Shown here piece after piece: positions 18,980 through 27,847 of a stretch of DNA of 64,000 nucleotides. Under the pieces are notes generated by a model. It was not told the origin of the DNA. It worked only from the letters and a program-made list of their open reading frames with translations, and did not search any database. The DNA is from Weeksella massiliensis (GTDB taxonomy: Bacteria; Bacteroidota; Bacteroidia; Flavobacteriales; Weeksellaceae), in NCBI GenBank assembly GCA_000751595.1, contig CCMH01000011.1, forward strand, positions 1 to 64,000, written 5' to 3'. The position numbers and the translations under genes were made by a program. Position 1 is the first letter of the stretch; the number at the start of each line of letters is the position of its first letter.

Positions 18980-19762
18980 ATGCAACAGAATTTGTCGAAA
19001 CTAAAAATATCCCTTATTCAATATGATGTGGCTTGGGAAGATCGAGAGGCGAATTATTCGCGCATAGAAGAATTGATTCGTTCTACCGAAACTGACCTTA
19101 TTTTGTTACCCGAAATGTTTCCGTCTGGTTTTTCGATGAATGTTGAAAAAATTGCAGAGAAACCATTCGGTGAATCTTTTAATTGGATGATGAATTTAGC
19201 GAAAACAAAGAAAATTGCAGTTGCCGGAAGTGTTTCGACCAAAGAAAGCGACAAATATTTCAATCGTTTTTACTTTATTGCGCCAGAAGGATCAATTTAT
19301 ATTTACGATAAAAAACACCTTTTTGGGTATGGAAAAGAAGCCGATGTATACTCGGCAGGTGATCGGATAATTTCGATTGATTATCGCGGTTGGAAGATTC
19401 GCCCAATTGTTTGTTACGATCTTCGTTTTCCGGTTTGGTGTAGAAATACCGATGATTATGATTTGATGCTTTGCAATGCTTCTTGGCCAAAATCTCGACG
19501 AGAAGCTTGGATGAGTTTACTCAAAGCGCGCGCCATAGAAAATATGGCGTATGTTGCTGGGGTCAACCGAATCGGTGTCGATGGTTATAATTTGGTTTAC
19601 AAAGGCGACTCGCAACTTTATGATGCATTGGGGAACGAACTAAAAAATGAAAACGCAAGCCAAGAAGTGCTTACGTTTACATTGGATTATCAATCGTTGC
19701 ATTCGACAAGAAAACATTTTGGTTTTTTAGATGATCGCGATGCGTTTAGTTTAGACTTTTAA
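18980..19762 (+). CDS. omega-amidase-type carbon-nitrogen hydrolase (YafV-like)
   Basis: A 260-residue nitrilase-superfamily enzyme. The triad is visible as Glu in LLPEMFPSGF, Lys in YDKKHLF and Cys in IVCYDLRFPVW. The closest family is the omega-amidase YafV, which hydrolyses alpha-ketoglutaramate or similar amides. It lies 31 bp after the YheT-like gene in the same direction. Confidence 0.88.
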   Translation: MQQNLSKLKISLIQYDVAWEDREANYSRIEELIRSTETDLILLPEMFPSGFSMNVEKIAEKPFGESFNWMMNLAKTKKIAVAGSVSTKESDKYFNRFYFIAPEGSIYIYDKKHLFGYGKEADVYSAGDRIISIDYRGWKIRPIVCYDLRFPVWCRNTDDYDLMLCNASWPKSRREAWMSLLKARAIENMAYVAGVNRIGVDGYNLVYKGDSQLYDALGNELKNENASQEVLTFTLDYQSLHSTRKHFGFLDDRDAFSLDF

Positions 19763-19823
19763 ATCACTTTTTATTGTACAATCCTATTCATCTTTTTAGG
19801 TTGGATGAGCTCCTTCCGAAAAA

Positions 19824-21221
19824 TTAATTCTCAGGTCCTACCATATTTTTAGGATCCAAAATAGCATCCAATTGTTGTTTAGACAATAGACCATGTTCCA
19901 ACACCAAATCGTACACGCTTCCGTTTGTGGCAAGAGCTTCTTTGGCAATTTTGGTGCTTGTTTTATAACCGATATAAGGATTAAGCGCCGTTACAATTCC
20001 GATACTATTTTGCACTTCTTGTTTCAGATGTTCTGTGTTGGCGGTAATTCCTTCCACGCATTCTACACGCAAAGTCGTCATGGCATTGGTAAGATATTGT
20101 ATCGATTCGATGATCGAAAATCCAATCACCGGTTCCATAACATTCAACTGTAATTGTCCGGCTTCGGCAGCAAAAGAAACCGTTAAATCATTTCCTAAAA
20201 CTTTGTAACAAACCTGATTAACCACTTCTGGGATCACAGGATTCACTTTACCAGGCATAATAGATGAACCGGGTTGTTTGGGCGGTAAATTGATCTCGAA
20301 CAAACCAGTTCTCGGACCTGAAGTTAACAAACGTAAATCGTTGCAAATTTTAGAAAGTTTGATACTCAGCTTTTTCAAGGCTGATGAATAATCGACAAAA
20401 GAACTCGTATCGGAAGTAGCTTCGACAAGATTTTCGGCTAATTGCACAGGTTCCTTCAACAATGCGGCTATTTTTTGGGTACAAAGCGTTGCATAACCCG
20501 GCACAGCATTTAGTCCCGTTCCGATCGCTGTTGCGCCCATATTAATTTCTAAGAATTGTTGAGCAACGCGATGCAAATGAGCGACTTCTTTTTTCAAGGT
20601 AATCGAGAATCCTTCGAATTCTTGTCCCAATGTCATCGGAACAGCATCTTGCAATTGAGTTCTTCCCATTTTGATGATCGAACTAAATTCTTTTGCTTTT
20701 TTATCCAAGGCGAAAGAAAGTTTTTCCAAAGCTTCGGTCAAAGGTTTATTCATTTCGAATAAAGCAATTTTTAGTGCTGTTGGATACGCATCATTGGTCG
20801 ATTGTGATAAATTCACATGGTCGTTGGGCGAACAAAATTGATAATCGCCTTTTTTCTTTCCTAAAAATTCTAAGGCTATATTGGCAATAACTTCGTTGGC
20901 ATTCATGTTTACAGAAGTCCCAGCTCCACCCTGAATCATATCAATCGGGAACTGATCTGCGTATTTCCCTTTCAGTAATTCTAGGCAAGCAAATTCTATT
21001 GCATTATAATGTTCATCCGACAAAACACCCAATTCGTTATTGGCTTGCGCAGCGCCCAATTTCACGACTGCCAAAGCTTTGATGAATTCGGGATAATGAC
21101 TGAGTTTATGGTTTGTAATCTGAAAATTATTGATAGCTCTTTGTGTCTGAATTCCGTAGTAAGCCGATTCTGGAACAGAAAGTTCACCTAATAAATCCGA
21201 CTCGATTCTCATTTTTTGCAT
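19824..21221 (-). CDS. aspA: aspartate ammonia-lyase
   Basis: Converts aspartate to fumarate and ammonia. The 465 residues span the fumarase/aspartase fold. SIMPGKVNPVIPEV is the superfamily signature, with the catalytic Ser on the flexible loop; GGAGTSVNMNANEVIAN and NDHVNLSQSTNDAYPT are substrate-binding blocks. The latter two favour aspartase over argininosuccinate lyase. Met4 is an alternative start. Fumarase class II is the main competing call, but the sequence reads as aspartase. Confidence 0.92.
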   Translation of the reverse strand: MQKMRIESDLLGELSVPESAYYGIQTQRAINNFQITNHKLSHYPEFIKALAVVKLGAAQANNELGVLSDEHYNAIEFACLELLKGKYADQFPIDMIQGGAGTSVNMNANEVIANIALEFLGKKKGDYQFCSPNDHVNLSQSTNDAYPTALKIALFEMNKPLTEALEKLSFALDKKAKEFSSIIKMGRTQLQDAVPMTLGQEFEGFSITLKKEVAHLHRVAQQFLEINMGATAIGTGLNAVPGYATLCTQKIAALLKEPVQLAENLVEATSDTSSFVDYSSALKKLSIKLSKICNDLRLLTSGPRTGLFEINLPPKQPGSSIMPGKVNPVIPEVVNQVCYKVLGNDLTVSFAAEAGQLQLNVMEPVIGFSIIESIQYLTNAMTTLRVECVEGITANTEHLKQEVQNSIGIVTALNPYIGYKTSTKIAKEALATNGSVYDLVLEHGLLSKQQLDAILDPKNMVGPEN

Positions 21222-21240
21222 GTCTTGTTTTTTGCATGTT
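21210..21240. repeat. short direct repeat at the aspA start
   Basis: TTTTTTGCATGT occurs twice, 17 bp apart, and the first copy contains the aspA start codon. The second would place an ATG out of frame. Confidence 0.6.
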
Positions 21241-21249
21241 TAGTGAGTA

Positions 21250-21279
21250 TAAAAGTACAAAAATCGCTTCTTTCTACAA
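21250..21279 (-). promoter_or_regulatory. promoter of aspA
   Basis: On the minus strand, TTG (complement of 21277-21279), 19 bp, then TACTTTTA (complement of 21250-21257). The -7 box differs from consensus at its last base. Confidence 0.5.
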
Positions 21280-21340
21280 GTAGAAAAACGACAAAATAAA
21301 GGTCAATTGGTTTTATGGTTTTGTTTTTTAATTCATGGAT

Positions 21341-21407
21341 TTTGGTAGGATTATTTCCAAACTTATCCAAAAGAATTTGTAGGCTTGTGGCTCATCCTAC
21401 CGAAAAC
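21341..21407. repeat. inverted pair of the GGTAGGAT / ATCCTACC motif
   Basis: GGTAGGAT at 21343-21350 and ATCCTACC at 21394-21401 are complementary, about 43 bases apart, in the spacer between divergent aspA and the HGSNAT-like gene. The right copy continues as CGAAAA like the other intergenic copies. It could fold or simply be two copies in opposite orientation. Confidence 0.5.
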
Positions 21408-21469
21408 TCACCCAAAAAAAATCAACATTATTTCGATAGAATAAGTATATTTAACATTTTCTTGAGAAC

Positions 21470-22678
21470 ATGAAAGCAGCTCGATATTATTCCTTAGACG
21501 TGTTTCGTGGCGCAACCGTCGCACTAATGATTTTGGTCAATAATCCAGGATCTTGGTCGTATATGTTTTCGCCGCTACAACATGCGCCTTGGCATGGATG
21601 CACGCCGACCGATTTGGTTTTTCCTTTCTTTCTTTTTGCCGTTGGGAATGCAATGTCTTTTGGGATGTCTCGTCTGAAACAACAAGCTAGCAGCGTTTTC
21701 TGGAAAAAAATTATCAAACGAACGATTCTTATTTTTGGTATCGGATTGTTTATCAATTGGTGGCCATTTCTCAAGTGGGAAAACAACGAATTAGTGTTCA
21801 GAGCGTGGCAAGAATCCTCAGAAAATGGCGTTCGAATTATGGGCGTTTTACAACGAATTGCCATCGCTAATTTCTTTGCTTCGATCTTGGCTTATTATTT
21901 TAGAGAGAAAATGGTCCTGAAGATTTCTGTTTTTATACTGCTCTTATATTGGGCGCTAACTTTCTTTTTGGGTGGTGTTGATCCTTATAGTTTAGAAGGT
22001 TTTATAGGAACCAAAATCGACGTCGATCTGCTTGGTTTAGCTCATATCTATAAAGGCGAAGGCGTGCCTTTTGATCCGGAAGGTTTGTATAGCACAATTC
22101 CTACAATTTCACAGATTTTATTGGGATATTTGGTAGGAGTTTATATTCAGAAACAAGGCGATATTCAATGGTTTTCTCGTTCTTTACCAGCAAGTAACCC
22201 TCCTATTTATCGAATGCTCAGCGGTTTATTTGTTCTTGGAACTTTCGCTATAATCATCGGATACATTTGGCAATTAGATTTTCCGTACAACAAAAAAATA
22301 TGGAGCAGTTCGTACGTTGTGCATACCACAGGTTTGGCTATGCTCACCATTGGTTGTATGGTTTGGGTCGCCGAAGTTTTGCAAATGCGTCCTGCTTGGA
22401 TGAAATTTTTCGACGTTTTCGGAAAAAATCCTCTTTTCATTTTTGTCCTGAGTGGACTTTTACCAAGATTACTACAACTTATTCGAATAAAAAATGGGTT
22501 TACCGAAACGGGTGAAATTCGCTATCTTTCTCCTTTGAGTTGGTTCTACGAAAACGTTTGTGCACAAATTCCAGGAACTCCAAAAATTGGTTCTTTTGTC
22601 TATTCGCTTGTTTTCTTAGCTCTCTTTTGGGGATTAGCTTATCTTCTGGATCGGAAAAAGATCTATATCAAAGTATAA
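21470..22678 (+). CDS. HGSNAT/DUF5009-like membrane acyltransferase family protein
   Basis: A 402-residue membrane protein with about ten hydrophobic helices. The N-terminus YYSLDVFRGATVALMILVNN and the HGCTPTDLVFPFFLF segment are the hallmarks of the family that includes lysosomal heparan-alpha-glucosaminide N-acetyltransferase and bacterial NagX; the His in HGCTPTD matches the proposed catalytic one. In Bacteroidota such proteins often go with glycan catabolism, but no glycan genes are adjacent. Activity is inferred. Confidence 0.82.
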   Translation: MKAARYYSLDVFRGATVALMILVNNPGSWSYMFSPLQHAPWHGCTPTDLVFPFFLFAVGNAMSFGMSRLKQQASSVFWKKIIKRTILIFGIGLFINWWPFLKWENNELVFRAWQESSENGVRIMGVLQRIAIANFFASILAYYFREKMVLKISVFILLLYWALTFFLGGVDPYSLEGFIGTKIDVDLLGLAHIYKGEGVPFDPEGLYSTIPTISQILLGYLVGVYIQKQGDIQWFSRSLPASNPPIYRMLSGLFVLGTFAIIIGYIWQLDFPYNKKIWSSSYVVHTTGLAMLTIGCMVWVAEVLQMRPAWMKFFDVFGKNPLFIFVLSGLLPRLLQLIRIKNGFTETGEIRYLSPLSWFYENVCAQIPGTPKIGSFVYSLVFLALFWGLAYLLDRKKIYIKV

Positions 22679-22698
22679 CTAATTTTCGGTAAGAGGTT

Positions 22699-23100
22699 TT
22701 ACAGAATTGGAGTGCTTCCTTGCTCCCTGAAATAAGCCAATTTACTCTGAAATAAAGTCGCCATTGTTTGGGCTTGTTTTTGAGCTTTTTCGGTGGTTTC
22801 GTCAGCTTCGAAGTTCTCTGCCAACGTTTCGGTAAACAACGATAACCAGCGATCGAAATGTTCTTCAGTTAAGCCCAAAGAAATATGAGGCGGAAAAGGA
22901 CGACCTCTGTACGTGTATTGATCTTCGAACAAAATCGTTTCCCAAAATTGATACATTTTCTGCAAATGATGCGGCCAACGATCTTCAATTACACGATCGA
23001 AAATAGGTCCGATCAAATCATCTTTTTGTACTTTACCATAAAAAGTATCCACTAATAATTCGATTTCTTCTCTGTTCGTAATTTTCTTTTTCATCGTCAT
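22699..23100 (-). CDS. group III truncated haemoglobin
   Basis: A 133-residue 2-on-2 globin. The region LVDTFYGKVQKDDLIGPIF, the YQFWETILF helix, HISLGL and HFDRWLSLFTETL match group III truncated haemoglobins. The His in HISLGL is the probable proximal haem ligand. Group III proteins bind oxygen or nitric oxide; the role here is unknown. A second Met three codons in is an alternative start. It follows a small lipoprotein gene by 16 bp. Confidence 0.88.
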   Translation of the reverse strand: MTMKKKITNREEIELLVDTFYGKVQKDDLIGPIFDRVIEDRWPHHLQKMYQFWETILFEDQYTYRGRPFPPHISLGLTEEHFDRWLSLFTETLAENFEADETTEKAQKQAQTMATLFQSKLAYFREQGSTPIL

Positions 23101-23116
23101 GCGTATTAAAAATTCA

Positions 23117-23680
23117 TTACCATTTCAGCTTCATTTTCAAAACATATTCTCCTTCAAAACTTGGTTTATTGCTTGTCCTATCTCCTACCGTAATTTTGTA
23201 ATTTCCATTGCGAATTGGCAACGAAAATAGGGTCGATTTTCCTAATTGATTTCCTTGCGTTCCGTCCGGATTTAGAATTTGTATAATTCCAATATTTGCG
23301 GTAGAATCAGCTGTCAATAGACTTATTTCTAATTTATTGGCTGTATCTGTATTGACCCAAAAAACATTTCGTTGATGGGCTTTTTTCTCAACTTTTTGTT
23401 CCGTTTTAGCATAGCTAAATTGCAGTGTATCTACCATGTCGGGCAATAGCAATTTTGCTGTAACTTTTGGCGTCGAAACTGGTTTTTGCTTTTGCACCTC
23501 CACCACTTTTTTAGAAGATTTTTGCGGTATTGCTTCCTCTTCTTCTCTCGGTTGATTCCGTTGTAATAAAGCGGCATATTCTTCCTTTACACCAACCGGA
23601 CTAGGCTTGATTTCTGGAATTCTTGGTCGATCACATCCTACAAATAAGAGGAGAAAAAAGGCGAATAAAAAAGTTCTCAA
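23117..23680 (-). CDS. uncharacterised lipoprotein
   Basis: A 187-residue lipoprotein: N-terminus MRTFLFAFFLLLFVGC with the Cys at the lipobox, then a Pro/Lys/Gln-rich low-complexity region (about 20-85), then a beta-rich C-terminal part with IGIIQILNPDGTQGNQLGKST and NYKITVGDR. I do not recognise the family. The C-terminal segment suggests a small beta-sandwich. It is transcribed with the globin gene downstream. Confidence 0.6.
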   Translation of the reverse strand: MRTFLFAFFLLLFVGCDRPRIPEIKPSPVGVKEEYAALLQRNQPREEEEAIPQKSSKKVVEVQKQKPVSTPKVTAKLLLPDMVDTLQFSYAKTEQKVEKKAHQRNVFWVNTDTANKLEISLLTADSTANIGIIQILNPDGTQGNQLGKSTLFSLPIRNGNYKITVGDRTSNKPSFEGEYVLKMKLKW

Positions 23681-23866
23681 AACGGAAAAAATATTTTTAC
23701 TAAAATACGAAAATTATTCGATTGACTATCTTTCTGTTTGGATAGGAATATTCTTTTCTTGCTGATTTTCATCAGAAAAAAAAAACAACATATTGTGTTG
23801 AAAAAGAATACAATTTACGCTGATTTCGATAATTTTTTGGTTGGATAAAAAACCATAAAATTCTAC

Positions 23867-23874
23867 TAATTTTG
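23867..23874 (+). promoter_or_regulatory. -7 promoter element of the alpha/beta hydrolase gene
   Basis: TAATTTTG at 23867-23874, with TTG at 23841-23843 (a 23 bp spacer, slightly long). Its predicted start near 23880 falls on a possible TTG start codon at 23879, which favours the ATG at 23903. Confidence 0.45.
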
Positions 23875-23902
23875 TAACTTGAACCAAAGTTCGACCAACA
23901 AA

Positions 23903-24670
23903 ATGTTAGCATACACAAAATTAGGAAAAGGTGAAAATACCGTTGTTTTTTTACATGGCTTTTTAGAAAATAGAAAAATTTGGTTTGATTTAGCCGAAGA
24001 TTTAGCTTCCGATTTTTCGATTCTTTTGATTGATTTACCAGGTCATGGCTTATCAGAAAATATTGAAGGAATTCCTTCGATAGATCAAATGGCGAGAGAA
24101 GTCATTCGTGTAACCGACCAAGAAAATATTGCATCTTTCACGGTTTGGGGACATTCGATGGGCGGTTATGTTGCCTTGGCTATTGCAGAACTTTTCCCGC
24201 AGAAATTAGACGCTTTAGTCTTGATGAATTCTACCACGTTTGCCGATGATGATGAAAAGAAATTGCAACGGACAAAAGCAAAAAAAACAGTCGAAAAAAA
24301 TCTTAAAACCTTGATAAATCTTAGCGTTCCTAATTTATTCTATCATCAAGAAAAAGAAGAAATCCAAGCAGCTATCGAAGTTCTAAAAAAGATTGCGTAC
24401 GAAACAAGTGTAGAAGGTGCGCAATATGCGTTAGACGCAATGCGTTTACGTCCCGATCGACAAAAAATACTGCTTCAATTCCCGAAACCTTCATTGATTA
24501 TTGTCGGAAAGTTTGACGAAACGGTGAATCCAGATCAGTTGCTTGCAAGTCTAGAGAATCATCCTACCGTAACCACAAAAACGCTCTCAACCGCGCATAT
24601 TTCTCATTATGAAAATTATGATGAAGTGCTGAAAATTGCTTGGCAATTTCTGAAAACTGTCTATTGCTAA
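23903..24670 (+). CDS. alpha/beta hydrolase
   Basis: A 255-residue hydrolase of the MhpC/YfbB type. VVFLHGFLENRKIW carries the oxyanion HG, GHSMGGYVAL the nucleophilic Ser, VGKFDETV the Asp and STAHISHYEN the His. I use the ATG at 23903 because an in-frame TTG eight codons upstream lies on the predicted transcription start. The substrate is unknown. Its stop codon abuts the stop codon of convergent holB with no spacer. Confidence 0.85.
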   Translation: MLAYTKLGKGENTVVFLHGFLENRKIWFDLAEDLASDFSILLIDLPGHGLSENIEGIPSIDQMAREVIRVTDQENIASFTVWGHSMGGYVALAIAELFPQKLDALVLMNSTTFADDDEKKLQRTKAKKTVEKNLKTLINLSVPNLFYHQEKEEIQAAIEVLKKIAYETSVEGAQYALDAMRLRPDRQKILLQFPKPSLIIVGKFDETVNPDQLLASLENHPTVTTKTLSTAHISHYENYDEVLKIAWQFLKTVYC

Positions 24671-25801
24671 TTATCGCTCGACTCGATGAATGAAACGAGT
24701 GAGCTTCACCGCCATATCGAAAAAAATAATTTTTGCATTTCCGTTTCTTTCGATGTGGTAAGCCGCTTCGTTGAGTTCGTTGAGAATATCTTCTATGTTT
24801 CGGCTATTGATATAAGGAAAAAAACCTTCCCATTTGAAAGAATCTGATTTCACTTGCAGATAACTAATCTCATCGGTTTGATAATTTTTGAGCAATGCTT
24901 GACGATAAATTTCGGATGAATGAATTAAGAAATTTTTCTGCTCATCTCTCGACCAAAGTGAAATTTCATTGGCCCAAAGAATAATCTCTCGCAAAGCCGA
25001 TAATTTCTTTTTGGCCAAAAATGCCAAACGTACCATCGACACAAAATAAGTATCATAGAGCGAATGATCTTCTGTTGCTAGTTGCTTAGCCACACGTAAA
25101 TTTCCCTGTGCCATGAAAGCCGTTTGTTTGGCAAGATCGGTAGGAATATTTTCTTGTTCTACGAGATATTTTTCAACTGCAGCATCAGTCAGATGTGGAA
25201 TATTTACGACCTGACAGCGCGACAAAATGGTAGGTAAAATCGCATCTTGTTTTTCGGCAATCAGAATAAAAATTGTTTTTTTAGGTGGTTCTTCAATAAC
25301 TTTTAGAAGTTTATTTGCAGCATCTTCGTTCATCAAATCTGCATGCCAAATAATCATCACTTTGTATCCACCTTCGTAACTATTGAGCGTTAAACGTTTG
25401 ATGATATCATTGGCTTCGTGAACATTGATTATGCCTTGTTTTTTTTCTATGCCTAGGAATTTCATCCAATCAGAATAATTTCCGTACGGATTTTCTAAGA
25501 CAAAATTTCTCCACAAACCGATGTATTTTGTTGCTACCGGATGCTGACCGTCACTTGCCGAAACTTTGTTATAAGGATACGAGAAATGCAAATCTGGATG
25601 TTGCAAATGAGCAACTTTCTGAGCACAAGCCGATACAGAATCTGGACACAAAATCTGCTGTGCATACGCAATAGCCAAAGGTAAAGCACCAGCACCTTCA
25701 GGGGCGATGAACAATTGAGCGTGACTTATTCTGCCGTCTTTTATGGTGGCTTTTAATTGATTGATCAGTTCGGTTTGCCCGACAATTTTATCCCATAGCA
25801 T
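24671..25801 (-). CDS. holB: DNA polymerase III delta-prime subunit
   Basis: Clamp-loader subunit of the replisome. VGQTELINQLKATIKDGRISHAQLF opens an AAA+ domain of the delta-prime type; the P-loop is degenerate (APEGAGALPL), as is normal for this non-hydrolysing subunit. KVIEEPPKKTIFILIAEKQDAILPTILSRCQ contains the SRC sensor motif. At 376 residues it is typical. The gene is divergent from the siderophore operon. Confidence 0.92.
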   Translation of the reverse strand: MLWDKIVGQTELINQLKATIKDGRISHAQLFIAPEGAGALPLAIAYAQQILCPDSVSACAQKVAHLQHPDLHFSYPYNKVSASDGQHPVATKYIGLWRNFVLENPYGNYSDWMKFLGIEKKQGIINVHEANDIIKRLTLNSYEGGYKVMIIWHADLMNEDAANKLLKVIEEPPKKTIFILIAEKQDAILPTILSRCQVVNIPHLTDAAVEKYLVEQENIPTDLAKQTAFMAQGNLRVAKQLATEDHSLYDTYFVSMVRLAFLAKKKLSALREIILWANEISLWSRDEQKNFLIHSSEIYRQALLKNYQTDEISYLQVKSDSFKWEGFFPYINSRNIEDILNELNEAAYHIERNGNAKIIFFDMAVKLTRFIHRVER

Positions 25802-25857
25802 AGACCAAAATTACAACATTTTCGGTGAGTTTATAGAACTGATTTATTTCATTTGGA

Positions 25858-25888
25858 TTGATTAATTAAATAATAAGACCTACTTTTG
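25858..25888 (+). promoter_or_regulatory. promoter of the siderophore uptake operon
   Basis: TTG at 25858-25860, a 20 bp spacer, then TACTTTTG at 25881-25888, an exact TAnnTTTG match. The predicted start is near 25893, inside the palindrome at 25892-25908. Confidence 0.7.
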
Positions 25889-25891
25889 CTT

Positions 25892-25908
25892 TTATTCAGT
25901 CTAAATAA
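25892..25908. promoter_or_regulatory. candidate metal-regulator operator
   Basis: TTATTCAGTCTAAATAA is an imperfect palindrome (six of seven arm positions pair around GTC). It covers the predicted transcription start of an iron-uptake operon, where a repressor would block initiation. A DtxR/MntR- or Fur-type repressor is likely; which one cannot be read from the sequence. Confidence 0.5.
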
Positions 25909-25913
25909 GACAA

Positions 25914-26858
25914 ATGAGGTATTTGTATTTAAGCATAATTTTGGTCGTTCTCAGTTTACTTTCTCTTTTTATTGGAGTAAAGGAAATTCCGCTACGCTCG
26001 ATTTTTGCTTTGTCTGATGATGAGTTAATGATTCTGGGAATCAGTCGAATTCCAAGAACAATCGCCTTGATTTTGACAGGAGTTGGGCTTAGTATCGCAG
26101 GATTTATCATGCAACAAATTGCCCAAAACAAATTCGTCGCTCCCTCTACCGCCGGCACACTCGATGCTGCAAAAATGGGAATTCTATTTAGCATAATTTC
26201 TTTTCAGCACATTTCGGTTTTTGGTAAAACCCTCATTGCATTAGTTTTTGCTCTTTTAGCCACTTGTATTTTTATTATGATGGTTAGAAGAATTCGTACG
26301 AAAAATGTAATTTTCATTCCACTCATCGGAATTATGTACGGGAATATTCTCAATGCGATTTCTACTTTCTATGCCTACAAAAACAATATTGTACAAAGTG
26401 TTCAGGGTTGGATGATGGGCGACTTTTCATCTGTTTTGCAAGGGAATTACGAGTCGATCTATTTCATCCTACCAGCCGTAGTCATTACTTATTTATATGC
26501 CAATGAATTTGTTGTGGTCGGGATGGGCGAAAATTTCTCTAAAAACCTTGGGCTCAATTACCATAGTATCGTCTATATCGGGCTATTTTGTGTTGCGCTA
26601 ACCGTAAGTGTTACGGTGGTTACGGTAGGAGCTATTCCTTTTTTAGGTCTGATAATTCCCAATGTTGTAAGTATGATTCATGGTGATAACTTGAAAAAAA
26701 CTTTGCCTTATACAGCCCTTTATGGCGCTATTTTCTTGATTATTTGTGATTTAATCGGGCGGATAATTATTTTCCCATACGAAATACCAATAGGCCTAAC
26801 AATCGGTGTTGTGGGCGGAATATTTTTCTTTTTCCTCATCCTAAAACGCAAAGCCTAA
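25914..26858 (+). CDS. siderophore ABC transporter permease (YclN-like)
   Basis: A 314-residue inner-membrane permease of the FecCD family, about nine helices. GISRIPRTIALILTGVGLSIAGFIMQQIAQNKFVAPSTAGT is the family's N-terminal block, and GAIPFLGLIIPNVVSMIHG near the C-terminus is the EAA-like loop region that contacts the ATPase. First gene of a five-gene iron operon; the stop overlaps the next start by one base. Confidence 0.9.
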   Translation: MRYLYLSIILVVLSLLSLFIGVKEIPLRSIFALSDDELMILGISRIPRTIALILTGVGLSIAGFIMQQIAQNKFVAPSTAGTLDAAKMGILFSIISFQHISVFGKTLIALVFALLATCIFIMMVRRIRTKNVIFIPLIGIMYGNILNAISTFYAYKNNIVQSVQGWMMGDFSSVLQGNYESIYFILPAVVITYLYANEFVVVGMGENFSKNLGLNYHSIVYIGLFCVALTVSVTVVTVGAIPFLGLIIPNVVSMIHGDNLKKTLPYTALYGAIFLIICDLIGRIIIFPYEIPIGLTIGVVGGIFFFFLILKRKA

Positions 26859-27847
26859 TGACCAAAACCTTACGAAATAGAACCTTAATCCTGAGCAGTG
26901 TTTTCACCTCTGTCGCCGCGCTTTTTATGTTTTATAACATGGGAAGCAACCTCGATTATGTCTTGCCAAGAAGACTTATCCGTCTGAGTACGATAATTTT
27001 GGTAGGAGTTTGTGTGGGCTATTCTTCTTTGATTTTCCAGACAATAACCAATAATAAAATCCTTACTCCATCGATCATGGGATATGAAGCGGTCTTCATT
27101 CTCTTCCAAACTTTTTTGGTGTTTTTGTATGGCGATAAAACATTTAAGGTGATTAATCAAAACGATAACTTTTTTATATCAATTGCCTTTATGATGCTTT
27201 TTTCGTTCATCATGTATTTTGTCTTATTCAAAAAAGGAAAAAATAATATCTATCATTTATTATTGATCGGATTGGTGCTTGGAACCTTATTTAGTACGCT
27301 GAGTCAATTTATACAAATCATCATCGATCCGAACGAATTTTCGATGTTAGAGGCTTTTATGTTCGTATCGTTTACCAAAATGAATACAACGCTACTCTAC
27401 ACTGCCGGCGGGATTACTATCGTTACCTTAATTTTTGCACAACCTTACCTTAAATATTTAGATGTGATAGCGCTTGGTCGCGAACACGCCATAAATCTGG
27501 GTTTGAACTACAATCGTCTGATCCAAATTTACATGTTCATCATTTCTATTTTAGTTTCAGTTTCAACCGCTTTGGTCGGCCCGATTGCTTTTTTAGGCAT
27601 CATGGTAACCAATTTATGTTACGAGCTTTTCATCACGAGAAAACACCGTTATATGGTGTGGCTTTGTAGCATTATTGCTTGTGTTTTTTTATTGCTTGGC
27701 CAAACATTGATCGAACATTTTTTCAATTTTTCAACCACGACAAGCATCGTTATCAACTTTATCGGTGGCGTTTATTTTATCTATCTCGTCCTTAAATCAA
27801 CTCAAAAAAATGATCAAAGTAGAAAATATATACAAACAATTCGGTAA
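26858..27847 (+). CDS. siderophore ABC transporter permease (YclO-like)
   Basis: A 329-residue FecCD-type permease and partner of the preceding one. RLIRLSTIILVGVCVGYSSLIFQTITNNKILTPSIMG and GPIAFLGIMVTNLCYEL are the family blocks. Its 3' end overlaps the ATPase gene by 38 bp, so translation of the two is probably coupled. Confidence 0.9.
   Translation: MTKTLRNRTLILSSVFTSVAALFMFYNMGSNLDYVLPRRLIRLSTIILVGVCVGYSSLIFQTITNNKILTPSIMGYEAVFILFQTFLVFLYGDKTFKVINQNDNFFISIAFMMLFSFIMYFVLFKKGKNNIYHLLLIGLVLGTLFSTLSQFIQIIIDPNEFSMLEAFMFVSFTKMNTTLLYTAGGITIVTLIFAQPYLKYLDVIALGREHAINLGLNYNRLIQIYMFIISILVSVSTALVGPIAFLGIMVTNLCYELFITRKHRYMVWLCSIIACVFLLLGQTLIEHFFNFSTTTSIVINFIGGVYFIYLVLKSTQKNDQSRKYIQTIR

Noticed and set aside
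24548-24572. Further TCCTACC copies at about 23190, 24561, 26468 and 32755
   Set aside because: They lie within coding regions and lack the CGAAA continuation that marks the intergenic copies.
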